Shown: piece by piece, positions 35,631 to 49,502 of the stretch
Numbering within the stretch: position 1 is the stretch's first letter
Layout of the letters: the number at the start of each line of letters is the position of its first letter
NCBI GenBank assembly: GCA_030141605.1
Contig: JAQGDQ010000068.1
Span: 372,001-436,000, forward strand
Direction of reading: 5' to 3'
Length of the DNA: 64,000 bases
DNA from: Tubiluchus corallicola
Lineage: Eukaryota; Priapulida; Priapulimorpha; Priapulimorphida; Tubiluchidae
Made by a program: the position numbers and the translations under genes
Notes under the pieces: generated by a model
The model's input: the letters and a program-made list of their open reading frames with translations, nothing else
The model's database searches: none
What the model was told of the DNA's origin: nothing

Positions 35631-37885
35631 AGACCAGCTATTTTGAAGTAGACGCAACTAATTTGACTACATTGATTAGTTCAATTTTTTGCAAGCAATC
35701 GTTATAGTTGTTACAGCATATAATTTCTTGTTAATAGTGGTTAACAGTTATTACTGTGGAATCTTAAAAGTAATAAAATCTGCGAGCATAAATTATATTA
35801 TAAAATACAAACATTTTTATTTACAGCTTTATTCAGAACCTGTACGTAAAGTCACCTTCATTTAAACTTGAAACTGTAATCGAAAACGCATTAAATATCG
35901 GTAATGGCGATTATGGCGTGCCTCAAAAGCTGAAAACATTCATAAACAGTGAATGATCCACAGTTTGTGCGTCTGTCAATTATTTCTTTCCAAAAACGCT
36001 AATTCAGTCTTTTAATAATCAAAAATTGTACAAAAAATTGTAGCGGTCCGCAGCTTCGTCAAGTTGGAGAAAAATACATTGAACGCGCAATTGATTACAT
36101 GGTATTAGGCTTCTCGAAATTTGACTTTTGATATCAATTATACATACAGCGCTCTCACAACCATTTGTCTAGTGACCGTGTGAACACTCAAAACAACACT
36201 CATGCTGGCGAGGATATTTTGCTCAAAACGTTTTGAAACATTTTTGGTATCTATGACACTTCATCTACTTTATCATGCAGCACAAAGTATTATCTTTTCT
36301 ACATACTTTTAGACTAGAACGCCTGCCCATTTTCAGCGCAGAATGTTTTGCATCATGAAGTCGTCAAACTATGGCAACCTACACATTTGTTTTTCAAAGC
36401 GTTTTTCTTGTTCAATGGGAAACGAAGTTTTACGAACACCAAAGATGTAAATACATGCTGCAGAACTTTGTTTTGAACATTTCAGCTACCCTCACAGCCA
36501 CCTTCGACCAATTAGACCTACAACAATAAAATATAATGGCTCTAATTAGACAACAAAGTTGTAAACAGTAGCAATGTGGCCTCTTTATGACTTTCTTTGA
36601 TGTTTCTGGTTAATGTTTTACACATGGCACTCAAGAGTCACTTTACATTTTCTGTATTTTTAACTAAAAAAGCAAAATGCTTGGAAGTTAGTACAGATGA
36701 AGTAAAACCTTTCTTTTAGACAATTCTTTTAGTCAAATTAGATAAAAATCTGAAAAGAACTATTGCACTAGAAAAGAACTTGGCAAGTCCAAATAGCAAG
36801 TAAGGCGTCTTGTATTGAGAAAATCTCTCACAACTCATGAGTGAGGAAAGGCTCCATCTTGTAGAGAAACTACATTGTTAACAGTGTGGTCCACATAATG
36901 CTCTGAATTCCCCCTGGACTTCGGCTGGTCGCCATATCAATGTGTTCTCAATCAAAAAATAAAAAACAAGAATTACTGAAGGCCCTTCTTGATTCACGTG
37001 AGAGCTTACTGAAATTGGTAAGCTGGTTTCTGGTTTCTCCATATGTGTGAGTGCATCATCTTTCCTTATTTATTGTCAAGTGAGTTTAAATTTTTATTTC
37101 TCGTCAGATGGTTCATAACCTTCTCTTTCTAATTAGATCCAGTCTGCTTTATTGTTGTAATCCCAATTGGCTGAACATTTCTGTTAAGACCGCACAATGT
37201 TCCTATAAACTAAACAATAAACAGTTACAAATCTCAAAAATTTTAATATCTGCGTTTACTTTCATTGTTAATCCAATGAAACTGTGATTAAAGACTGAGT
37301 ATAATATCAACTATAATATTTATTACTAACCTTCGCAGCTTTTACAAATCTCATTTCACAAGATTTTGTGTTGTTTTTCTAAGCTGAGCACTTAAACTTT
37401 TGAGAAAAATATTCTTATTACACGTTGCAATATTTACATTTGTCCCGAGCATTTTACTAACGTTCAAGGCTTTTACAAACTCATTTGAGACAGCATGTCT
37501 GACCTATTTGTTATGCGGAATAAATTAACATTTTAGCTTTTATGTTAAGAAACAAAAATCATAAATAGCGTATGTCCATATTAATATTACACGCGCTGGC
37601 TTCAGTGCAAACGGTCACACCTGTAACAGGTGAGGCTTTTAATGAGCACTAACGTGATCGCATTATGTTTAAAGTGATACACTTATAAATACATTACACA
37701 GTATGTTTAAAACGGCTCGTTAGATAATGACGTCATGTGAACTACCGCAACTACTAATGCTACAGTCACAATGTTGTAGGTTCTGTTTACGAATGAATGA
37801 CAATGTCACTCGTCACTGTCACTCAAATTTGGGATAGGATGATGTGTTTGGTTCATGTGCACATTGTCTGCAAACCGCTCAAAAA

Positions 37886-38030
37886 GTAAATGAATGAATG
37901 AACGAATGGATGAAAGAGTGAATGACTGAGAGGATAAAAGAATGAATGAATGAATGAATGAATGAATGAATGAATGAATGAATGAATGAATGAATGAATG
38001 AATGAATGAATGAATGAATGAATGAACGAA
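37886..38030. repeat. (GAAT)n tetranucleotide repeat
   Basis: About 35 units, nearly perfect from 37940 onwards. The HSFI-type frame on the - strand is repeat translation. Confidence 0.95.
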
Positions 38031-38814
38031 TTAATAAGTGCCACTAGTCATATTTTCGTATTTTCCCGTGATCGTCAGGCATAATGTTTCATTTTTGTAT
38101 TGCGTTACAGTAATATATCGTATGTCACATTAAACAATCTATGACAAACTATGTAACCTTTTAGTAAGAAAAATCGTTAGCGCACTTAGTCGTCATAGCA
38201 CCACATAGCGGCGTGAATTATTATTGAAAACTACGCTGAAGCATTTGGCTTTTCTGAATTGTTATCTCAATAAAGAAAGGCGTGAATAGAACAACTGAAA
38301 TGAGATGAATAATGAAATAATTAAATTTAAATAGATCGTACAGTCAATAAAAATGTAGTGTCAATAGTGTTTCGTCCTCAGGGCTCACAAACAGCAGTGA
38401 AATGCTAAAATATGCATAAAAATGCTAAAAAGCTAATGCTAAAATGCCAAAAACTCTAAAATGTACATAAAATATGAGAGAGCTCTCCTGAGTCATACTG
38501 TTTTAACATTTTATCTGTAAATTTTAGCTGATCACGGGCGAAAGCTCGTGAAATAAATAAATAATTTGTCATGAGACTATAAAGTGCATTCAACGTTTTA
38601 TCCATGTTAGCACTTGTGTTTGTCCTCACTAAATTTTTCATTTGAAATCAATTTGTTCTTTCCACACAATTTGAAATCTACATTGCACAGCGTACATAAG
38701 TTTAATTACCTCTTTCGTTATAGACTACAGAGCAATCAAGTTATTGTAGAGACAACGCTAAGATGAAGCCATTAATATGTAAAAGTTTTATATATAATAT
38801 AAGAGCTGCCATTG

Positions 38815-38890
38815 GGAGCTTCGAACTCATGACCTACGGTTACGTGCTCGTACGCTCATTACTGCAAATCGACCAAGTTAACCAGCCTAG
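38815..38890 (-). repeat. tRNA-like SINE head
   Basis: On the - strand, ggttaacttggtcgattt (box A-like) is followed about 45 bases later by catgagttcgaagctcc (box B). The stems are incomplete. Confidence 0.45.
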
Positions 38891-39414
38891 GACAAACCGG
38901 GATATGCTATGCAATTAACATTACTAAGATACGTTATCCTTTACTTCGATTTTTCATGTAACTTAATTGTCTGATATTTGTTGCCACTTTATAATAGATA
39001 TAAAGTTTTGTTACTTTGCATTTACTACCTGGCAACCAAAAGTAGAAAACCCGATAATAAAAAGGAGAAAAACACTACATTTCAGTCGACCACTGCAAGA
39101 GTAAATTATCTTCCAAAAAATAATAAAATTAGAATTCTCAAAACATCTCTGAAAACCATTTTGTATGTTATAATGATAAACAAAACCGAATAAACGAAAC
39201 CAAACACAACGCGGCGAAAAAAAACACACAAAGGTGTCAGGCGGTTGTAGTACATTAAATGAAACGGCTCGATGAGACAAATTAATTGGTATGAGACACG
39301 CCGACATTGGTTATGAGGTTATTGAGATCAGAGGTTAATATCGATTCCCGATTTTAGTATCTTGTAGTACATGAAATGAAAGATCTTCTTGAGACAAATT
39401 GAACGGTGTACATT

Positions 39415-39480
39415 GACTCGTGCACGAATGGTCTGATTGCCCTTGAGTCACGGGTCATGGGTCAAAAGTTCGATTCCATT
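39415..39480 (+). repeat. tRNA-like SINE head
   Basis: The sequence cgaatggtctgattgccctt (box A-like) precedes aaaagttcgattccattt (box B). A diverged partner (ggttaatatcgattcccg) lies at 39332-39349, suggesting two adjacent or duplicated heads. Confidence 0.4.
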
Positions 39481-40136
39481 TCATTGAAACTATTAATGTA
39501 AAGCACAACAGTACTGATACACGGATTGTTAATTATTTTGAAAAACAGATATTTTTATTTGTAAATACTAAACAAAGGCCGTCACTTGAAGCATCTCCCG
39601 TCGCAGAAGCAGAATCTTGCTACAGTAACTGTTCTCGACAGAGCCAAAAACTTTCACGTGTTAGGATATGGCAATTGAAACCACAGTAAGAAAATACAAT
39701 AAGAAGTACCTTTCTTGTTATAGCTCAAGCATCTAACTAAGTTATTTTATGTAGCTATTTGATTAACACCAATAACTTTTAAGTGATTAATTAATGTTCA
39801 ACGTGGTCACAGCACCACTGCTGAAACCCGCCTATTTAATTATCTACATTTTACACTTCTTCGATTGCAGGTGAATTCTTCATTAATTAATTATGTAAGG
39901 CATGAAGATGAAATGCGCCGAGCGGAAAATTACTTCCGCAAGCATTGATATTGAGGGCAAAGTGGCGCAATATGTTCTTATGGGACATTGACAAAAATGC
40001 TGCCAAGTGTATGGCATCGACGGGTTTACTTACTGTATTGATGGCTGTGGCAGGGCAGGAATTTAGCCTATCGTCAAGAATAATGTCCTTATACACGATG
40101 TTGAGTTGGCAGAGGTGTATTTGCAACGTTTGAATT

Positions 40137-40202
40137 AGTGCTGCTGCTGCTGGACGGTGGTGGCAGTGGTAGCGGTGGTGGTGGTGGTGGTGGCGGTGGT
40201 TT
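40137..40202. repeat. GCT/GGT trinucleotide repeat
   Basis: Short GCT run followed by imperfect (GGT)n. Confidence 0.9.
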
Positions 40203-41298
40203 TAGGTGTTTGTGGGGGGTTGTTTTGGTGATGGTCTAGGCTACCGATATCTACAATTAGCTACAACCTGTCTATACGTCTCATTATTCATGTCATTTCT
40301 CCAGTTTTTCGTTGCAATTACTATTGTTGAATGTTTTGTCTAAACTGATTTTGTTATAAATTCTGTTAACACTAGTACAATGCTGATTTGATCATAAATG
40401 ATTTGTTCATAGTTTACAGCTAATACATATGTAGACATAATATATATATATATTATACATATTTATACATATGTCGACAATTTAACGTGTCATGTGATAG
40501 TAACTGACTGGCATTACCCGTAGTGATAGAATGAATAATATTTTCTGCTTAGGATTCAAAATGACCACGAATTATTTGACGTGGCCTGAACCGATTCAGC
40601 CTTATGCATTACTAAAGCGGAAACTGACTGACCTCTGTTAATTACTAGGAGTATTATTCTTCCTTTCTGGAACGTGCTTTGGACGGCAACCTCTTCTCTC
40701 CACTTTGTCTATGCAAAGGAGTATTTGGTGGACATTATGGCAAAGCACCGGCTGCAACAACTTTGCTAAATGAATAGGACGTTTATCTATTCGTGTACTA
40801 ATATCATACTGGCAAGCAAGATTATATTTTGGAAGTTAATAATAAACCCGAACTAAACCCGCTTATTAAAGGAGAATTGTTATCAAACCAATTCTTTAAA
40901 ATTAAATAGAACTTTCAGATACTCCAATATCGCAGAGACGATTCACGCTCGCTCATTGTTTTTGCCCGTCGGTGTCTGGTGCTGCCTTTTTGTGATAAAA
41001 AACTAGTAATTTAACTTTAATTAAAACGAGCCACTGCATTACCGTCGCAGAGGGAAGAGTTAAGGGGCGTGAATGAGCAGTAGGTGTCCCACGTTGCTAG
41101 TGCCCGATTAATGCACGGGTTTTGTGGGCTGCAGCCCAGGGGCCTCTGCCAGCTGAGGGGCCTCCCGAGATTAAGTGAAATTAATTTACTGCAAAAAGTT
41201 ACTTCAGAATGAGAGTAAAAGTGTGCTGAATATCTCTTTTAAAAGGGTTCAATTGATTAATATACTGCACAATATTACACTGGAATTGTTATCTTGTT

Positions 41299-41560
41299 CA
41301 CTCACTCACTTACTCACTCATACTCTCACTCACTCACTCATACACTCACTCATACACTTACTCACTCATACACTCACTGCCTCACTCACTCACTCGCTCA
41401 CTCAGTCATTCATTCACTCACTCATACACCAGTCACTCACTCACTTATACACTCACTCACTCACTCACTCACTCACTCACTCATACACCAGTCACTCACT
41501 CACTTATTCACTCACTCACTCACTCACTCACTCACTCACTCACTCACTCACTCACTGGTT
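41299..41560. repeat. (CTCA)n tetranucleotide repeat
   Basis: Imperfect CTCA units, with a repeated longer block (ctcatacaccagtcactcactcactta-type) at about 41420 and 41480. Long Thr-His-Ser frames here are artefacts. Confidence 0.95.
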
Positions 41561-43189
41561 TATTGCTTTCTTGCAAATGTAACGGATAGGCAATTGTCTG
41601 GTTGGCCACCGCCTCCATCTGTCACTTAGCTAGCCTAAATATGGCAACAAAGTAGATTTATTAAGCATGTTATGGGCTTTAGCCGTGCTGATTGCTCTAT
41701 ATTTATTGCACTCTTGCGATGTTGTCTTTCTTTGGCGTTAATAAAATAATCTTCTTGTTAATGAAAGCTGACGGGACGTAGATAGTAAACAAACCTACAA
41801 ATGTTGAAAACCCAGTGGGTGCTGTATAAGCACGTAGTTCATCCCAGAGTTAATGTAATAAATTGTCGAGACAGATCAATGTCCATCTCAATAACAGTGT
41901 ACATAGACAGAGCTGCTAGTAATGTAAACATAGCTTATAAATCTCCATATTGCTGTAATTTCCCTCAAAGATTACTAAATATAATAATACAATGTCGTTT
42001 ATCGCTCTGCTAGGATGGTAAAAAGTCGACAATTACCAAATAGTCATACACTAGTAGAACAGGCGTTTATTAGTATAATTGCTGCTTAAAAGGCCAATTT
42101 TTCCCTCGAATTTCTTATCCGTAGAATTCTGTACCAGGAAATTGTTTCCCTGAAATACTACAACCTCACCCGATTCAAGAAGACATCAACAGATTCCACT
42201 ACAAGCAATTTATGTTATGGGTTCTAATTCTGAGAACAGGTAATATACATAACATTTATATAATTACTGTCTATTGTAGCCCCTTCAATGATGATATATG
42301 TAAAAGGTGCTACTTGTTCCAAGGAGACATTACACTGTTGTGACCAACGTTCTTATTTTAGACTTGTCTAGTTATATAGAGATTTAAAATAAACTCTTTA
42401 TATTTTGATTTAAAGATTGGTATGCATACACTCTGTTCAGTTCTAACAACCAAGTTAATTATTTTTGAATAATAATTATGCGCCTAATAGAAACGCTCGG
42501 AAGGAGTATATTTTGAAATTGAATAGCACAATGATCAGATAGCATCACATTTTTGTCACAATCAAATGAATCATTTTGGTCATCAAGTCACGCACGTTCA
42601 TAGTCATGTGGTTATACACTAGCGAATCGAGTTATTCACCTTCCACGTCTCTTCACTCAAAAATATCTAAATCTACTCAGATTATGAGGAATTGTAACTT
42701 AATAAGCTTTTCGCCAATAACCTACCATAACTCTTTGCGTTTCTGAGGAAGTTCGTGGCACTAAATGCAGAAATACAAAGATAATTTTGCCGACCTTCAG
42801 TTAAGCAAATAAACTGCCGAAAGTAATTTCGACTTCGGTTCAATTATTTTCGCCGATCTCTAAAAATATGTAAGTTTTACGATCGGAAATTAGATTTACT
42901 GTCACATCGCGGAGACTATTGAAACAACAAAATAAATTAGAAAAAAAACAAATGAAACTTGTTGCCGAACAAATTTTGCTTATTACGAAGTGGATTCATG
43001 TCCCGTTTATGTTTAAAATTTTCCATTAGCAAACCCAAGCCAGCCAACTTGTTTGCTGTTTAAAAACCGGCAACGTGATAAAGACATTTTATATGTTCCT
43101 CAGTCTGTAACCTTCTGCCGTTCCTTGAGTGCTGTAAAATACCTTAGTGGGCTTCAAAGGTTCGTTTAAATCGTGCTGCTTCCAGGGAA

Positions 43190-43425
43190 TTAGTCAATCA
43201 GTGAGTCAGTCAGTGAGTCATTTAGTGGGTCATTCAGTGGGTCAGTCAGCCAGTCAGTCAATCAGTCAATTAGTGAGTGAGTCAGTCGGTCAGTTAGTCA
43301 GTCAGTCAGTCAGCCTGCCGCCAACCAGCCAATCAGTCAGTCAGTCTGTCTGCCTGTTTATTTGTCAGCCAATCATTCAATTAATCAGTTAGTCAATCAG
43401 CCAATCAGTTAATATGCCAATTAGG
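43190..43425. repeat. Degenerate (GTCA)n tetranucleotide repeat
   Basis: Runs of cagtcagtcagtgagtca-type units with frequent substitutions. The Ser/Gln/Val frame is repeat translation. Confidence 0.92.
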
Positions 43426-44380
43426 CGATCGATCTCTCGTTTTGGTCATCAGCCCAGTATTCACAAAATCAGCCTTTTCTCGCTCCACGAAAACCCTGAT
43501 TAAGAATTTTGGTTGCTAAGGTGATTTCTGTTTCCGGTTTCTTATTTACCAAAAGCCGAATTCGTTTTTGTAAGCACTAACCTCTTTGTAAGGAAACCAC
43601 TTCATTAATGATACAAATACATTCACTACGAATTCTGTGATAAGACGCAATAGTAGATTAGAACATCGTCCGCGAAGATGTCAAATATTTTTTATAGTAC
43701 AGTAATAGTAAACATATGTAATAGTGTGATAAATTACTTATATATACTTTATGAATTACATCTCTTCACAATACATATTCATCTGTCGTGCCTTGAAAAT
43801 CTCGTGCAACCAGAAATTATGTGCTATGTCATAGTGTATAAAACAAACAGAATATACATGAAAAATGATCTGGCCAAGGACACTAGTCTTGCTGTCTCTG
43901 TTTTCACCTTCATCTTAAATGAGTGTGTAAACGCACTTAACAATCAACTTCAACTGATGATTGGGCTAGCAATCATAAGTAATGACCTTTGTAATATTAA
44001 CTGTAGTAAATGACCTGGTACCAATAACGCTTTCATTAGCTCACATGGATGGAAATCAAATAAAAGCGATCTCCTAAAAGAAATCGAGCTAGACTCATAC
44101 TCACTAATCAATCTCTGATCTACAAGATTGAAGGCTAGATACATTATGATACATTATATACTTCACGCCGATTATACAGTCTATGAGAAACGGATCTTTG
44201 AAAACATATGCTGACTTTCAGTTTCTTTAGCAAAGTTCGTTATGGAAAGGTTTAAAGAGGAAGATCAGGCACACATTGTTAGCAATGGATATCACAAATT
44301 CTGTCAAGTCTGAGGGAAAGACTCAGAAGAGCAAATTTTATAGCAGCAGTTACTGAAATAGAATTAAAGACAAGAAAGCC

Positions 44381-45350
44381 AAGTTGCCATTAAATGTAAA
44401 GAAATATTTATGTAGCAACACAAACAAATCAAATTTTCTATTTCTGCAGCCTGTCAGGTCTTCAAATTTCCTAAAAGAACTAAATGGTATTCAAACACTT
44501 ATCATGTCCTTCCATGATGGCTAGGCACTTAAACTGGAGAACAAACTGAGTAAAAGGATTTCTCTTCTTGCATCAGAATTTGATGAGACTGACAGCTGAA
44601 TGTTTGTACATTCCAAATGCTTTGCGGACAACAAACAATATATAAAAGGCTTAAACAGGAAAAATGGCAAACGAATTGTCATTCAATCTCCAGATAAAAA
44701 TGTAGCCGTATGGCGTCTGTATCGCTACAGCTCATTAAACCTTGAAAAGGTTTGGTGCCGTACGGGTCGGGCAAAAATAAAAGATTTATTGCAATACAGA
44801 AAAGTCTTGTGGCTTAAGCACACATGTCTGTCAACTTCACAGACAAGCTGTGACACCACCAGCTGTATCTATGGCATGGAAAAGAAAGTGACTTTGCGAG
44901 ATATAGATAGCTTGAATGGTTTGCGGTACTTAGGGAATGAGCCTAGCACGATCAGCCATAACACTTGCTGCAGAATGTTTACTTGACTCCTGTATTACAA
45001 AAATACATCAGACCTGAGTGACTATGACACAAATTGTTTACCAAAAAAAAAGATTTAGCGAGCTGAAATTTCTCAGCTACCGATACCGCTGCATAAGACA
45101 GTGCAGGAAGACAGTTAAGCGAGGAATTTTCAATGTTACGTGTGGAAATCTGCCCATGAACAATTCTTGCTTTATCATCACCAGTAGAAAATATAGAAAA
45201 TGGTTAGCTAACAGTTCAGTCCAGGGTGCTTAGCTACTGAGAGTGTAATAGAATTAGTGATTTTCAACTGCAAAAAAGCCTGCAAAGTGAATACATTTGC
45301 GAACTTTGGGGTGACATGTAGGGGTGACAAAGAAATTTGTTTTCCCAAAC
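44381..45350 (+). pseudogene. Decayed transposon-associated protein (DEADTRM / SPDTDV family)
   Basis: One frame from 44381 reads KLPLNVKKYLCSNTNKSNFLF, then DETDS-stop-MFVHSKCFADN, then GKRIVIQSPDKNVAVWRLYRY and TSCDTTSCIYGMEKKVTLRD. This is the pattern I recall from a recurrent transposon-associated hypothetical family: an EEADTRMxxHAK motif, then VIxSPDTDVxVL, then a GCDTTSxxxGxGK motif and a Cys-rich tail. In-frame stops interrupt it (TAG near 44522, and TGA at 44597-44599 where Arg is expected, consistent with CGA to TGA decay). Past 44986 the similarity continues in other frames (FNCKKACKVNTFANFGVTC near 45270). I cannot name the transposon superfamily. The 43678-44013 frame upstream is not clearly part of it. 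Confidence 0.55.
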
Positions 45351-45359
45351 TAATTTAAA

Positions 45360-48300
45360 AATCTAACTTTATTAACAGTGCTGCTGCTAGCGCAAACAGT
45401 TATGTCTTTTACCTTATTAGCTTATTAGCCACATATGGTAACCTAACCTTGACGGCATTAGACATTCATAAAAAGGCCATATATGACACGAGTAACTTAT
45501 ATGGGATGTTAACTTTAGCTAAAATAAATACCCGGATTGTGCATGAATGCCCTGTTTAGCGCTTGAACTCATATAGAGATGACAAACATTGTTCATTGCA
45601 TTAAAAAGTTTCAAGCTAATAAAATTTAAAAAAAGATACATTAAAAGTCAGATGTTACCATATTTTTCGTTATGATTGATTGTGTCGGAGTGCACTCTAT
45701 AAAAATAATTGAGTGTACTATTTTAATCAATAACTGATTTGCACTATTGCAAATTGCGTAATTTTAGAGTGTAATGAAATTAAAAAACGTTATAGCTAAA
45801 CACAAGTACGTTTAATCAAGCATGCCTTTTTTGGGTGTGGTTTCACAAAATGGCCCGTGCCCCACATTGAGTAACCAATAGGAATTTCATACAGCAGTGT
45901 CGAGATCAGTACACTGCATAGATAGAAACTTACGATGGGAAAAGAAAGTAGCCTAGGAAAAATAAACTGGCTCTTGACAAACACGCTTTGGGCTATTCTG
46001 ACATGGGACTGTGTTTAGAGTAGTGCGCCATGATTCAAATTTTTTCTACTACCATGCTGTGGATCACGAAGGTCCATAGCATAATATCAGGCAAAGTAAA
46101 TGTTCAACGCCTGCACAGATGCAACTTTGAGTAGTCTTTTGCTTGACCTGTACAAATTTGCACTAACGTGGCTTTTTATGGATCCGTGTTGCTCACAAAG
46201 CCGACCTAAAAATTAATGCCGTAAGGCAGTAAAACTAAGATCCTTTGATATTGTTAAAAATTGATGACCAGACTGAGGAACGAAATAAATTTTTTGAGCC
46301 TGAACTTCCAGAATAAATGACACTATTTTAAAATATTAACTATTATTTGCAGCAGAACAAAAATTAATGGTTTTAAAATGATTGACCATTATCAGTGTAA
46401 ATGCATGTCACTGTAATTCTGTGGAGAGATGAAGTGCAATACATTTTGCAACAAAATGCAAAGCCCACCTTTTTACCTGGTGGGACAATCGTGCAATTCG
46501 CTTAGGGTCGTGGAAAAATTTATTGAAATTCCGAAAATGACTAAAATGATGAGAAAATGTATACTGTACAGATGAATACTGTATTTTTATAGGGAATTAC
46601 GAAGCTGGTTTTACTTGCCATATGATACATTTAACCTTTTCTTCAGATAAAACAAAACGGACAGCCAGACCAAATATTTACTCGTCAATGTGTCACAATA
46701 TAAACTTCAATTTCCCTAACTTTAACAATTCTTCTACAGTAATCTGCCTATCTAACTAATTGATCTTTGCTGCTACAATATGAAAACCTTACAAATGGTT
46801 ACTAATGGTTAATGTTACCTTTTATGTTCTACGCTTAAAACTTTGCCCAACATTTGCTGCGCAATTTACTCTACAATTTAAATAAGAACAGTTTTCGTAA
46901 GTCATTGCTCTATATGTTCAGAATGACCATTTTTGTTACTTTCTCTTGAAATCGTTTTCCTGGGTAAGCTGGAAATTATGTCACAAGTTACCAGGTACGA
47001 TTTGCTTCTCATTATCTACGGCTTCAACACTGGACTGCCAAGGATTTGTCAGGGTCTTACTGACTCAAAACACAAGCTAACGCATATGCATCGCATATTT
47101 TTCTGGAAAAACTATACTTCTGCTTCGCGATCTAGAAACATGGAGCTTCAGGTCTGCCCGCATTCCAATGCCTGATGTCTGGCTGTCCGCAGATGCACCC
47201 CAAGACAGCGCGAATTGGTTTATTTTGTTTTGGTCAGTCTCAGCCGCTCGACTTTCCAGCACACCGGCTTGGTTTCAAATCTGGCTAAATATTTACCAAA
47301 GCTCAAGCAAAAATCTCGGATTCATTGCACACGCCCGTGCTACTTTTCAACACTGCAGTCCTGTTATCGATTTAGCTAAGAAAAAGGCTGTGCTGACAAA
47401 CAATGGCAGGCACACTTTTTCTGATATGAAACAACAAGATGTTGTTTCTAGATAAACGTCTTTTTCTACGACACCTTTAAGTCGTAGGGACTAAACATCA
47501 AAGGGAAAGCAAGTAACAATTCCAGGTAAGTAAAGTGTGCCCAAAGATTTTACAAATTATTTATGAAGATCCTATATCGTCTTCCCACAGTAAAGACTGC
47601 ACATCACACTTTTGTCACTTTCGCCACAATTAGTTTCATGTCTTTATTATAATCATCTGGCGTTGAAACAAAAAAAGAATTCAACGTGCAGCATGTAAAC
47701 GCCTATTTACACATTAAGCTAATAAAATTCTTATGATAACCATTAATAAGTGAAGTGTAGTTGTACAATTAAAATGAAAGCTATATATATTATATATGTG
47801 TGTATAAAGTAATTTTTGAATGTGTTGTGCATATTTTGAAAACAAGCAAAGTTTGATAAATAATTAAAATCATAAATTTGTAATCTAAAGCTTGCCCTGA
47901 AAATAGCAATATATTCTGCTAGTCAATTGAAATAACATCAAATTCAAATTATTTTATAATTTATTTACACCCTTATGTGTCTTTACTAATCAAACAACTT
48001 GATGCTTAACCTAAAGGCGCCATTCGACATAGGCGTATAAAGTTTGTAAATAAACGTAGCATGTTTACTACTACAACATTGCGATCGCTCGGCCAATTAC
48101 TGTGCGGGTATGTGGTTGAAATGTTTTGTAGTTTCTACCCCAATATATATATATATATATTAAGTAATCTATACGGGTTCAGGATTTAAAAAGAAAAAAG
48201 AAAATTGATGGTGAAAAGCATAGAGTTCCTTTTACTTGAAGGCAAGCGTTTATTATAAATTTATGAAAAGCGACTTGCTGGTGGTGTCAATAAGTTGTGA

Positions 48301-49370
48301 ATTAAACTGTCAACTAAAATGAAGAGATCGATAAAGGCAATGTACGTTTGGAAAAGCATTTTAGTACCTTCAAACTCGTTTAGCAACAGAACAAAATTAC
48401 TCAGAGCACATTTAGACTTCTAATCAATTTTTGCTTAAATAAGGTGCAATTATTTATGTGAATACATAAGACGTCTTAGTTTGAAAAAACAAGCTATTTT
48501 ACATAGTAATAGCTCGAAGATATAAAACGTTTTTTCATAATTTACATTTTTACAATGTTTAACAGTCTGTTTAACAGCTTTATGCATGCGCGAGCCTAGA
48601 ACTGCAATTATACCAACCTATTTTCGTGGTAAAACCTTCAAGTAACAGCTAAACGTGTAGAAGAAAAAGCTGATTTTAAAAGTTTAATCGAAACAATACT
48701 ATCTTTATTAAATCCAAAGTCCTTATCATGCTGCTTCTGTTGTATGTCTGGAGTTTCCTTTGCCTAATTTTCGTGGCTTCACGCGTACAATGTACAATGA
48801 TACTTACAACCTCCAGTATGCATTCGAGCAGTTACTATAAGCATATATTGCGTGCATAATCACTGTCCTACCATTATCATATGAAAATAAAGATTATGAA
48901 AGTAATCTGTGAAACGAGACTGATGATACTGTTCATCTCAGAAAATATTATAAATTCATCAGTTATGACCTTTCACACGTTCGCGTAGATCCGGCGGCAG
49001 TAGTGCGATAGTGCACAAGCTGTTTTATTGATTTTTGCTTATCAATAGTGCGCATACACCTGATAAGAGATATGCGGCAACAATTCAAGTGTGTAAGATG
49101 CACATTCTTGTGGGGTAATTTTTAAACTAAATTAAGCAAAGTTTACTTATAAATTCCTTTTATTTCCTAAATCAGTTTATTCAATTGCCCCATTCCGTAC
49201 ACTAAGCATCCTTTCAAAGTGAATGTACACATCATTATCAAGGAATTCCTCGATTTGCATAGCTTTCAAAGAACATGTAAGTAACTAGAAACATACATAT
49301 TCTGAGCACCTTGTGTTTTCCTTGTAGAAATATAATTCACGGTCTTTTTAATAAAGTTATTTTTTCTTTT
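45360..49370. other. Intergenic upstream of the GPCR, no gene confirmed
   Basis: A somewhat GC-richer stretch at 46980-47455 is open on both strands for 80-95 codons but shows no domain. The rest is AT-rich with short (TA)n runs near 47795 and 48142. Confidence 0.45.
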
Positions 49371-49378
49371 TTGTTTAG
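49361..49378 (+). promoter_or_regulatory. Strong 3' splice site in the GPCR 5' UTR
   Basis: A long T/C tract ends in ttttttgtttag at 49378, about 125 bp before the GPCR ATG and with no start codon between that stays open. It could join an upstream non-coding exon. A second, weaker acceptor ends near 49401. Confidence 0.45.
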
Positions 49379-49502
49379 AACACGTAAACATTTTGTTTAG
49401 AAGACATTCTCTGTAAGATTCATATGTCTAGCAGTGACTGGAAGAACAAAAGGCAGCTAATAAACGTGGGTGAATCTTGTGGGTAACTGCAAGTGAACGC
49501 AA

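Noticed and set aside
37853-38044. His-Ser-Phe-Ile repeat protein on the - strand
   Set aside because: A (GAAT)n microsatellite read as protein.
41175-41629. Thr-His-Ser-Leu repeat frames and a CRISPR-like impression
   Set aside because: A tetranucleotide CTCA array. There are no unique spacers between constant repeats, and the genome is animal.
43147-43392. Ser-Gln-Val repeat frame
   Set aside because: A degenerate GTCA microsatellite.
47168-47455. A 95-codon frame, also open on the opposite strand
   Set aside because: No recognisable domain or splice context. Slightly GC-rich sequence keeps frames open by chance.
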